A stretch of 64,000 bases of DNA from assembly GCA_035701265.1 (NCBI GenBank), contig DASSNU010000019.1, positions 1 through 64,000 on the forward strand. The letters are read 5' to 3'. This DNA comes from DASSNU01 sp035701265 (lineage in GTDB: Bacteria; Gemmatimonadota; Gemmatimonadetes; Gemmatimonadales; Gemmatimonadaceae). Each line of letters opens with the position of its first letter. The stretch's first letter is position 1. The notes beneath the pieces are model-generated. The model saw only the letters and a program-made list of their open reading frames with translations, had not been told where the DNA came from and ran no database searches. A program made the translations under genes and the position numbers. Shown here one piece after another: positions 34,666 to 41,715 of the stretch.

Positions 34666-35433
34666 ATGGAGACGGCATCGGTCGTGGCCGACACCACGCT
34701 CCCACACGCGGCCGGGCCTCCAGAGTTGTGGACGTGGGCGCTCGGTGTGCGTCCGTACGCCGAGGTGCTCGAGCTGCAGCGGCAGGTGGCGCGGGCGCGC
34801 ATTGCGGGAGAGATCGCGCAGGACATGCTCCTTCTCGTGGAGCACAGCCCCGTCGTCACCCTCGGCCGCACCGCCAAGCCGGAGCACCTGCTGCTCTCCG
34901 CAGATGCGCTGGCCGCGCGCGGGATCGAGCTGTTCGAGGTGGAGCGCGGCGGCGACGTCACGTACCACGGGCCCGGCCAGCTCGTGGGCTATCCCATCAT
35001 CGATCTCAAGCGACACCGGCAGGACCTGCACTGGTACCTGCGCCAGGTGGAGGAAGTGCTCATTCGCGCACTTGCGCGGTGGGACATCCGCGCCGAGCGG
35101 AATCCGGGTCTCACCGGCGTGTGGACGCAAGACCGCAAGATCGCCTCGATCGGCATTCACGCGCGTGACTGGGTCACCTGGCACGGCTTCGCGCTCAACG
35201 TCACCACCGAGCCCGCGGCGTTCGATGTGATCGTCCCGTGCGGCATCGCGGGGGTGGAGATGACCTCGATGGCGCGAGAGGCGGGGCGCCCGGTGGCAAT
35301 CTGGGAGGTCACCGTCGCCGTCCGCCAGGCCTTTGCCGATGTGTTCGGGCTCATAGCGGTGGAGTACAGCGAGAGCGGAGTGAACCGCATGGCGCTGGCC
35401 TCTTGTTCGCTACGAAGCGCTCCCACACCTTAG
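34666..35433 (+). CDS. lipB: Octanoyl-[acyl carrier protein]:protein octanoyltransferase
   Basis: Transfers octanoyl from acyl carrier protein to lipoyl domains, for LipA to finish. Conserved LipB blocks: LLLVEHSPVVTLGR (about 56-69), VERGGDVTYHGPGQLVGYPI (about 92-111), GVWTQDRKIASIGIHARDWVTWHGFALNV (Lys near 163) and FDVIVPCGIAGVEMTSM with the acyl-thioester Cys (near 190). Normally sized (255 residues), although the last 20 residues (RMALASCSLRSAPTP) look replaced by read-through into the accessory patch that starts here. It ends the lipA-PDH cluster; LipM near gcvP is a second, unrelated octanoyl transferase. Confidence 0.95.
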   Translation: METASVVADTTLPHAAGPPELWTWALGVRPYAEVLELQRQVARARIAGEIAQDMLLLVEHSPVVTLGRTAKPEHLLLSADALAARGIELFEVERGGDVTYHGPGQLVGYPIIDLKRHRQDLHWYLRQVEEVLIRALARWDIRAERNPGLTGVWTQDRKIASIGIHARDWVTWHGFALNVTTEPAAFDVIVPCGIAGVEMTSMAREAGRPVAIWEVTVAVRQAFADVFGLIAVEYSESGVNRMALASCSLRSAPTP

Positions 35434-35446
35434 ACCTATCCCCCAG

Positions 35447-35641
35447 CTGCGGAACATAGAGCCGGACGCCCGGCCACTCGTCGAGAGCCTCCGCGAATCC
35501 TTCACGTTGGAGGACCTGCCCTACGTGGTGTACGTGCGCGCCTCCGTCGACGCCGGGCTTGCGGACGCGGCTGCCGGCCGCACCAGAGACCACGAGGATG
35601 CCATGGCCAGGGTGCGCGCGCGCATCCAACGCGCGTCCGGA
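35447..35641 (+). pseudogene. Remnant of a ParD-like antitoxin gene
   Basis: In one frame the sequence reads LRNIEPDARPLVESLRESF then TLEDLPYVVYVRASVDAGL and ADAAAGRTRDHEDAMARVRA. The last part (VDAGLxDxxxGRxxDHEDAMARVR) is the usual C-terminal pattern of small antitoxins paired with ParE toxins. There is no start codon with a ribosome site and no stop before the toxin frame, so the gene is decayed. The next ORF downstream is the matching ParE-like toxin. Confidence 0.55.
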
Positions 35642-35782
35642 GTGCGTGTAACGCTTGGCCGCTCGCCCCTCCGTTGGACCGAGCACGCGTCGGGAACTCG
35701 CCGCGATTGCGGAGTACGTCAGTGTCGCGTCGTCCGCCTACTCCGAGCAGGAGATTGCGCACCGCGTGCGGCCACTCGACTA

Positions 35783-36733
35783 GGCCCTGTGTGACAGGGC
35801 TGGTGTAGGGATGGCAGCGCTCGACTTGGTGTAGTGTAGCCGACGTTGAACATACCGCACCAACACGAACTGAGCGATGCCGAATGGGAACGCATCGCCC
35901 CCTGCCGCCGCTCGAGACGATCGGTACCCATTCCCAGGGTGATCAACTCATCCTCAATGGGATTCTCTTCTAGGTCAAGGCTGCCCCCTGGCACGACCTG
36001 CCCGAATGCCACCGCCCCGAGTCGACCGTCGCCTGACGCTTCCGACGCTGGACGGGAGAGGGCCTCTGGGATCGCCTCCTCGAGGTACTCCGGCATGATC
36101 TCGAGGCCGTGGGAGAACTCGACTGGGATCTCTGGTGCATCGATGGCACCCACGACCGAACGCATCGGGTCGCCGCGGACGCGGGGGGGAAATCCGAAGA
36201 CACTCCAGGAGCTGGGCGAGCCGGAGAACCACTCGCTGGGACGCAGCCGCGGCTGGTTCTCGACCGAAGTCCATCTCGTCACCGACGGAAGCGGGCTTCG
36301 CCTTGGAGCGGAGCTGAGCGGCGGGCAAGCGCATGACAACCGCTTCGTCGAGACGGTGCTCGCGAGCGTGGGACTCCAGCGCGTACATCCGGGAAGTCCG
36401 CGCAGTCAGCCGCGTCGCCCCGCGGGGGATAGGGGTTGCAGCTTCCCGACTGTGCGTGCTTCGCTGAGGCGCCGACATAGCGGTGCGGTGATCGCCGAGC
36501 GAAGCGACCAGCGGGAGCGGCGCGCGCACCACGCTGGTCGCAAGCCGACGTTCGACAATGAGGCGTACCGGCGGCAGCGTCACTTCATTGAGAACTGTGT
36601 CGGCTGGCTCACGGAAGCTCGCGGTATCGCCACCCGCTACGAGCAGCTCGCGCTGTATGACCTCGCACTTGTGATACTCGCCATGGCACGATGCCTCAGC
36701 AAACGCATCATCACACCTCCATCACGCAGAGCT
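35783..36733 (+). mobile_element. IS5-family element (951 bp), decayed
   Basis: Terminal inverted repeats GGCCCTGTGTGACAGGG (from 35783) and AGCTCTGCGTGATGGAG (inward from 36733) differ only by transitions. Both sides carry the dinucleotide TA (35781-35782 and 36734-36735) as a target duplication, within a CTAG/TTAG context favoured by IS5 relatives. The transposase inside is frameshifted. The element lies inside a ParE-like toxin gene. Confidence 0.75.
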
Positions 36734-36736
36734 TAG
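35846..36736 (+). pseudogene. IS5-family transposase, multiple frameshifts
   Basis: Family blocks appear in alternating frames. HELSDAEWERIAP opens one frame. A second frame gives LPPLETIGTHSQGDQLILNG, then DLPECHRPEST, LWDRLLEVLRHDLE and DLWCIDGTHDRTHRVAADAGG, which contains the first catalytic Asp. The first frame returns with TEVHLVTDGSGLRLGAELSGGQAHDN and ends with the last blocks RRQRHFIENCVGWLTEARGIATRYEQLA, including the catalytic Glu. At least two indels and in-frame stops are needed to join them, so no active protein is made. The stop is provided by the target duplication. Confidence 0.8.
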
Positions 36737-37256
36737 GCGCGTCTGTTCCCGGAGTCGGGGCGTGTTGTGCCGGATGTGAATCGCGCCGAGATCCGTAAGC
36801 TCCGCGAGCCGCCGTATCGCCTGGTCTATCGCGTGCATTCCGACGCGATCGGGGTCCCCTCGGTCCTGCACAGCCGGCAACATTTTCCGGGATTGCCTCA
36901 GGCATAGCTCTGCGCACCGCGCGGGCGAATGACAGGGCGAAGCTGCTCAGCCGGCCCCACCGCCCACTGTTCGCCTCGGGACGTTGTCGGTGCGGCCGGC
37001 TCGCAGTCGCTGCGATCTCGATACGGGAACTCCGCGCGTTCTCCTCGCTATCCGGCGCGCATAGCGAGGCGCAGCAGACTCACTATGCTCTTGTACGGAT
37101 CAACTTTCTCGCTCGATGCTTCGCCTGGCGATACCGTGCCTGCTTCGCGCATTGCGGTTTCCGTCACACGCGGCGCCAGCTGCAGTGCCGCAGCATGGAG
37201 TTGACCCGGTTTGGTGGACACCTCGAATGCCCTGATATTCAGGGCGGAGGTGTTCA

Positions 37257-37583
37257 ATGGCAAAGCCGAATGCGAAGCGCCGGTCCTTCAGTGCGGAGTT
37301 CAAGCTGGAGGCGGTGCGGCGGATGGACGAGCAGCGCTCGCGTGGGGTGAGTCTGGCGCAGATCGGCCGGGAGCTCGAGGTACGGCCCGATGTGCTGCGG
37401 GTGTGGGCGAAGCAGGGGAGGAAGCGCGCCGGCGCGGCGCCGCGGGACGTGTTCCCGGGCCAGGGACGGCTCCCGACCGAGCAGGAGGAGTTGCGGCGGC
37501 TGCAGCGGGAGAACGCGCGGCTCCAGCAGGAGAACGAGTTCCTAAAAAAAGCGGCGGCGTTCTTCGCGAAGGAGTCGCGGTGA
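37257..37583 (+). CDS. IS3-family transposase OrfA
   Basis: A 108-residue DNA-binding protein with a helix-turn-helix (FSAEFKLEAVRRMDE ... SLAQIGRELEVRPDVLRVWAK, about residues 10-50) and a C-terminal coiled coil (EELRRLQRENARLQQENEFLKKAAAFF). GGAGG stands 7 bases before the ATG. The tract CTAAAAAAAGC near the 3' end is a typical -1 frameshift site that fuses OrfA to OrfB. The hairpin before the ribosome site may lower translation of messages reading in from outside. Confidence 0.93.
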   Translation: MAKPNAKRRSFSAEFKLEAVRRMDEQRSRGVSLAQIGRELEVRPDVLRVWAKQGRKRAGAAPRDVFPGQGRLPTEQEELRRLQRENARLQQENEFLKKAAAFFAKESR

Positions 37584-38470
37584 AGGAGAAGTACGCCATG
37601 ATCGCCGCGCACCGCGAGCAGTACGCCGTCACGCTGATGTGTGCAGCCCTCTCGGTGTCGCCGAGCGGCTTCTACGCGGCGCACCACCGGTCGCCGAGTG
37701 CTCAGGCACAGGCGGACGAGCGGCTGCGGGTCGCGGTCCGTGCGGCGCATGCCAAGAGCCATCGTCGCTACGGCGCGCCCCGTGTGCACCAGGAGCTCAG
37801 GGCGCAGGGCACGCGCATCGCCAAGAAGCGCGTCGCCCGACTGATGCGCGCCGACGGGCTCCGCGCACGCCCGCGGCGCCGGGTCGTCCGCACGACCGAC
37901 TCGGCCCACCGACACCCGGTCGCGCCGAACCACCTCGCCCGCCGTTTCGCCGTCGCGGAGATCGGCGGGATCGATCGCCGCTGGGCGAGCGATATCACGT
38001 ATGTCCCGACACAGGAGGGCTGGCTCTATCTCGCCGCTGTCCTGGATCTCGGCTCGCGTCGGGTGGTCGGGTGGGCGATGCGGGACTCGCTCGAGGAGGC
38101 GCTCGTCCTCGATGCACTCCGTCTGGCGCTCGGGCAGCGCCGACCGGCGGCGGGACTGCAACATCATTCCGATCGCGGCAGTCAGTACGCGGGTGGCGCC
38201 TACCAAAGGCTCCTGGCCGCGCACGGCCTGACGTGCAGCATGAGTCGGAAGGGGGATTGCTGGGACAACGCGGTGGCCGAGAGCTTCTTCGCCACACTCG
38301 AGCACGAGCTCCTGGCGGAGAGCAACTTCCCCTCGCGACAGGCAGCGCGGCGGGCCATCTTCGAGTTCATCGAGGTCTGGTACAACCGCGAGCGGCGGCA
38401 TTCCAGTCTCGGCTATCTCAGTCCCGCGGCGTTCGAACGGCAGGACGAGGCGCGGCGTCAGGCCGCGTAA
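37580..38470 (+). CDS. IS3-family transposase OrfB (DDE integrase-type)
   Basis: A 296-residue catalytic subunit; alone it would start at GTG 37580 in an overlap with orfA, but it is mainly expected as a frameshift OrfAB fusion. An HTH-like domain (HRRYGAPRVHQELRAQG) is followed by the DDE core: Asp in RRWASDITYVPTQEG (near 139), Asp in HHSDRGSQYAG (near 198) and Glu in DNAVAESFFATLEHELL (near 234). The family ending RRHSSLGYLSPAAFE is complete. No mutation is seen in the triad. Confidence 0.95.
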   Translation: MKEKYAMIAAHREQYAVTLMCAALSVSPSGFYAAHHRSPSAQAQADERLRVAVRAAHAKSHRRYGAPRVHQELRAQGTRIAKKRVARLMRADGLRARPRRRVVRTTDSAHRHPVAPNHLARRFAVAEIGGIDRRWASDITYVPTQEGWLYLAAVLDLGSRRVVGWAMRDSLEEALVLDALRLALGQRRPAAGLQHHSDRGSQYAGGAYQRLLAAHGLTCSMSRKGDCWDNAVAESFFATLEHELLAESNFPSRQAARRAIFEFIEVWYNRERRHSSLGYLSPAAFERQDEARRQAA

Positions 38471-38807
38471 ACCCGGTGTCCATTAAACCGGGTCAAGTCC
38501 AGCATCCACCGCATCGCACGGCTTCGTGAAGCCGAGCATGGTGCCATCACTTCTCTCGATCATGGCGAACGTGCAGTAGACCACATGACAGGAGGTCGGG
38601 CGTGCTGTGCACGTGTGATGCGGATTATCCTGGGTGGTACATCCGTTTCCGGTTTCGTCGCCCTTGAGATTGTAAAGCTTGACGCATTGGCCTTTACCGC
38701 ACTGTGCCTCGGCCGGCCGCGGCGTCATGAGCGCGGCGGCAACAACAATGGCGCACACTATCAAGACCTTACCCATGATACCCTCCCATTTCGACGGACT
38801 GTAGACC

Positions 38808-39857
38808 CTATTGCCCCGAGGACGCGGTTGCAGCAATGACGACTCCCTTACGAATTACAACGGGTTCGTCGGCGACTTCGCCGACGAACCAGAGGACATG
38901 TCGGCGTGGATCATAGCAAAAGGGAGGATCCTGATCCGGCCAAGTTGTCGTTGCCAGCAACTTCCCCGCTGTGCTGAAGAGGTCGCCGTAGGCAGCGCCA
39001 TTTCGGACGCTCCGCCCGCCTAGGATGAGCCCATCGCCCAACTCGAACGCGCCTAGCGGGCGCACGACGGGAACGTCGGCGGATTCGATCGTTCTGCTCG
39101 GATGTCCATTGTCACTCCCGTACTCCACCCGAATCGCATCCTCCGGCTTGTACTTCATCCCGAACGCGGCATTGATCCGCTGTCGGAGCTCGCCGTCCGG
39201 CGAGTATCGATAGATTTCGTATGGAATGCGCCGCGTGTAGAGGAGATCGCCATCCCGAGAGAGAGACAGCCCACCGGCACCCCAGTATGGCAGCACCTCA
39301 GGTCGTTTCGTTTCCGGCAGTGGACCGAACGATCGGACGTGGCGAAAGCTGGAGTCGAAAATGTGGATTGCCCGATCCACTCCCGGCGCCGTATGCGTTA
39401 CCCCCGCTACAGCGAGGCCCCCGTCGGGGAGAACCACCATCTGGTCGAATGCGTCGAAGACCAAGGGCAGAGCGCGCCGATCGACATACTGCCCGCTAGA
39501 GTCCAGTACAGTGACCTGTTGGGCAAAGATGTCGAACACGCGAACGCGGCCATCAGCCCCAGCTGCAACCCGATAGGCTCCAAGGTACTCACCGGGGGCT
39601 TGCCCTTTCCGGCCGACGCGCCACTGGAGGTCACCTGCTGGATTGAACTTCAGGATCTGATTGTTCGAGAAGTCGACCAGATACATGGAGCCGTCCGAAC
39701 CGAGCTCCTGGTCCGTGATCACGCCGAGTGCCAACTCACGCCCGATCGTATCCACCGCCGTCACTCTGACCGGAAAGCGCTGGGCCCTGACCGCATGTAA
39801 CGGGGACATTGCGATCGCCAGTGACATGATGGCGGGCGCGAACCAGCATCTGTTCAT
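38808..39857 (-). CDS. Secreted six-bladed beta-propeller protein
   Basis: A 349-residue protein with a signal peptide (FAPAIMSLAIAMSPLHAVRAQ, AxA-Q end). The mature part has repeated NHL-like blades: DQELGSDGSMYLVDFSNNQILKFNPAGDLQWRVGRKGQAPGEY is the first (about residues 48-92, a classic GxxGxxPGEF/Y edge), and similar motifs recur (DGRVRVFDIFAQQVTVLDSSGQ; DGDLLYTRRIPYEIYRYSPDGEL). Such propellers bind ligands or other proteins outside the cytoplasm. The start is ATG 39857 with GGGGAG upstream. It ends 31 bp before the Cys-rich small-protein gene, suggesting a two-gene unit. Confidence 0.82.
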   Translation of the reverse strand: MNRCWFAPAIMSLAIAMSPLHAVRAQRFPVRVTAVDTIGRELALGVITDQELGSDGSMYLVDFSNNQILKFNPAGDLQWRVGRKGQAPGEYLGAYRVAAGADGRVRVFDIFAQQVTVLDSSGQYVDRRALPLVFDAFDQMVVLPDGGLAVAGVTHTAPGVDRAIHIFDSSFRHVRSFGPLPETKRPEVLPYWGAGGLSLSRDGDLLYTRRIPYEIYRYSPDGELRQRINAAFGMKYKPEDAIRVEYGSDNGHPSRTIESADVPVVRPLGAFELGDGLILGGRSVRNGAAYGDLFSTAGKLLATTTWPDQDPPFCYDPRRHVLWFVGEVADEPVVIRKGVVIAATASSGQ

Positions 39858-40055
39858 GCGGAGCTCCCCTGCGATGGCGCTGTTGGCGCTGATCTCAGAT
39901 TGGTGGGCGTCCCACATTGGAGGACTTCCAACACCGAAAATGTTACTGCAAGGCCATGGGAACCGCCGTCCTCGTCGGCAATCCGACGTTCATCTTGCGC
40001 GGCTGCTTCATCCTCTACCGTTCGCCGCCGGCGGTGGTTCCTGGAGGAGGTATAG

Positions 40056-40821
40056 TCAAGAGTTGTGGATCAGTTCATGATCAGGCGGCGCCCTTCCCTT
40101 CTCCTCCTGAGGTTCGGTCTGTATTCCATCGAGGAAGCTTCCGTCCGCGCGCACCAGCGGCAGCAGGTGGGCCCCGTTCAGCCGGCGCCAGCGGTGCTCG
40201 GCCATCTCCAGCAACTTGGACGCCATCGTCGTGCCCTTCGTCCGCATCCCCGCGCCTGTCATGACTTGCTGGCGCAACCCCTCTCTGCCAATGTGAGTAA
40301 GACAGCGATCCGCCAAGCTCCGTCGGCGGGGGCAGTGATACTCGTCATCCCACACGGCCGTCGGCCGCGTGATGTTCGTTGGCGACACGCCCGCCGCGTC
40401 CTCGCGCAGCAGAATCGACAGGGCCTCCTGAAAAAAAATTGCCGGTCGAGAGGCCGCGCAGGTACAGCACAGGCAGCACCTCGGCCACCTTCGGCGAGCG
40501 CCGCATGTATGGCGGCAGGATCCGGCTCGTGAAACGCTGGCGCTGCCCCTGCGGGTTGACCCACCGGTCATTCACGCGGGGCGTCTCCACCGTCAGTGTC
40601 CCGGCACCGCACGTCACCTCGCGCGGCCGGGACTTCCCCTTGCGCACGACCAGTGTATGCCCGGGCGCGTCCCGCTCCTGATGGCGTTCCAGATAGGCCG
40701 CACCTTCGGGGTCCGACTCCTGGGTGCAGTATCCGTCGGGCCCCTCCCGCGCAATCGCATCCAGCGTCTCGAGGCCAGTCGCTCCTTCCGGCTCCGTCGC
40801 CTTCGCAACAACCCTCAACAT
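40056..40821 (-). pseudogene. IS256-family transposase, internally deleted and frameshifted
   Basis: The N-terminal region reads AYLERHQERDAPGHTLVVRKG, TLTVETPRVNDRWV and SPKVAEVLPVLYLRGLSTGNF, the usual IS256 (Mutator-type) blocks. A run of eight A (on the plus strand 40432-40439 region) shifts the frame, after which DAAGVSPTNITRPTAVWDDEY follows. Then the central catalytic region is absent: RRRSLADR jumps directly to GMRTKGTTMASKLLEMAEHRWRRLNGAHLL, a C-terminal block. The DDE residues lie in the missing part, so it is inactive. A GATCCACAACTCTTGACTAT end follows at about 40,050. Confidence 0.8.
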
Positions 40822-40870
40822 GGGCGGCGTCTCCTTCCCCCTGGCGCGAACCAGAGCTGCGAGTGTCGGT

Positions 40871-41497
40871 TCACTCGGATGGGTACGCCGCTCTTCTCAT
40901 GTCCTCAATCCACAACTTCCGACGATACCTCTTCCGGGGGGGGGGGGGGAGCGCGCCAGACTCAACGATCGCGCGGAGCTTTCGCTTGGCGCGATGGCGG
41001 AGCACCCGGATCTCGCCAAGCCTTCGATGCAGCCTCGATGCTATAGCCCTGTCGTCGAGTCCGTCCATGACATGACACTCCAACGCCGCGCGTTCCTCTT
41101 CGTTGAGCGTGCCAAGGAGGTGCTTCTCCCAGCGCCACAGGCTCTCTAAATAACCTCGGCGACGTGCCGCGTCCATCGTATACACGCTCAGCCTCCGCCG
41201 GTCGAGATCCGCAGTCTCATGCGTACGCCGGGACTTCTCCCGAGCACTCACAGCGCGCAGCGCCGCGAGCACAGCGGGCCAAACGGCGTCCGCGGTCAGT
41301 CCCGCGCCTGAGCTGCCACACGCAATCCACAAGCAACAAACGACGTCTGCGAAGAGATCCTCGCGATCGGCCGGCGCGCACGGAATACGCCGCACGTACG
41401 CACGTATCCGCGGTTCGAGCGTGCGCAGGATCGCGCAGAACGCTGCGTCGCGATGCGCGTAAAGCGGAGGGTCATTGGCACAATCGGCCATGAGCAT
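40871..41497 (-). CDS. ECF-like RNA polymerase sigma factor
   Basis: About 208 residues. Region 2 (YAHRDAAFCAILRTLEPRIRAYVRRIPCAPADREDLFADVVCCLWIAC, about 14-61, given in its two helices) fits the core-binding helices of ECF sigmas, including the usual acidic ADREDLFADV. Region 4 (LLGTLNEEERAALECHVMDGLDDRAIASRLHRRLGEIRVLRHRAKRKLRAIV) is a good helix-turn-helix. The C-terminus crosses a run of 14 C (14 G on the plus strand, 40936-40949), followed by RKRYRRKLWIEDMRRAAYPSE. The run sits after region 4, so slippage would only change the tail. No anti-sigma gene is adjacent. The start chosen is the ATG at 41497. Confidence 0.8.
   Translation of the reverse strand: MLMADCANDPPLYAHRDAAFCAILRTLEPRIRAYVRRIPCAPADREDLFADVVCCLWIACGSSGAGLTADAVWPAVLAALRAVSAREKSRRTHETADLDRRRLSVYTMDAARRRGYLESLWRWEKHLLGTLNEEERAALECHVMDGLDDRAIASRLHRRLGEIRVLRHRAKRKLRAIVESGALPPPPRKRYRRKLWIEDMRRAAYPSE
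40936..40949. repeat. Homopolymer of 14 G
   Basis: An uninterrupted run of 14 G on the plus strand, encoding four Pro codons and parts of the neighbours at the end of the sigma factor gene. Length changes of one base would change the last 20 or so codons. Sequencing error in such a run is possible. Confidence 0.85.
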
Positions 41498-41543
41498 CCT
41501 CTCCCATTCGAGCACGGCTTGACGCTGGGGACGCACCCGCTCA

Positions 41544-41577
41544 GCGATGCCATCGCGTCATGACGCGATGGCATCGC
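41544..41577. promoter_or_regulatory. Perfect 34-bp nested palindrome
   Basis: The left arm GCGATGCCATCGCGTCA is followed with no loop by its exact complement. It is built of two near-palindromic 13-mers (GCGATGCCATCGC and GCGATGGCATCGC) around the palindrome GTCATGAC. It lies 47 bp upstream of the sigma factor start and 139 bp downstream of the kup stop, both genes reading leftward. It could be an operator for a dimeric or tetrameric regulator or the kup terminator. Confidence 0.6.
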
Positions 41578-41715
41578 GACCGAGGTCATCCGGGCATCCC
41601 GAATCTCACGACACGCTTCCCTCGGCCGCAAGCCCGGCTCAGTTCACGAGCACGTGGTGCCGGGCGCACCGGTCGTTTCCCCCGCTGCACCTGCGCCTCA
41701 CCAAGTGACGCTTCC

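Larger units (their letters stand above)
35642..36907 (+). pseudogene. ParE/RelE-like toxin gene split by an IS5-family element
   Basis: Two parts flank the IS at 35783-36733. Part 1 (35642-35782) gives SPLRWTEHA and, after a small frameshift at about 35690, RRELAAIAEYVSVASSAYSEQEIA. Part 2 (36734-36907) gives RLFPESGRVVPDVNRAEIRK then PPYRLVYRVHSDAIGV and LHSRQHFPGLPQA before its stop. This is the full ParE pattern (WTexAxxxLxxIxxY ... FPxSGRxVP ... YRxxYRV ... HxR). Removing the IS and one copy of its TA duplication restores the same frame, although a TAG remains exactly at the junction. The toxin is dead by frameshift and insertion; which came first cannot be told. Confidence 0.7.
37202..38495 (+). 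mobile_element. Complete IS3-family insertion sequence (1,294 bp)
   Basis: Left end TGACCCGGTTTGGTGGACAC and right end, read inward, TGACCCGGTTTAATGGACAC: 18 of 20 bases match. A 3-bp target duplication AGT flanks it (37199-37201 and 38496-38498), as expected for the IS3 family. Inside are orfA and orfB with a slippery A7 run at 37544-37550. A perfect hairpin GCCCTGA-TAT-TCAGGGC (37229-37245) precedes the orfA ribosome site. All parts are intact, so it is likely functional and recent. Confidence 0.93.
37048..38776 (-). pseudogene. Small secreted Cys-rich protein gene, split by an IS3-family element
   Basis: Minus strand. The ATG at 38776 (GGAGGG upstream) starts a signal peptide (GKVLIVCAIVVAAALMTP, cleavage after AEA), then a segment with seven Cys (QCGKGQCVKLYNLKGD ... 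GCTTQDNPHHTC ... SCHVVYC ... KPCD). The reading meets the IS end at 38495. On the far side, 37198-37048 continues as LHAAALQLAPRVTETAMREA to SLLRLAMRAG and a stop. Joining 38776-38496 to 37198-37048, i.e. removing the IS and one AGT duplication, gives a clean 143-codon ORF. The present cell makes only a truncated N-terminal part. It is 31 bp behind a secreted beta-propeller gene on the same strand. Function unknown. Confidence 0.75.
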
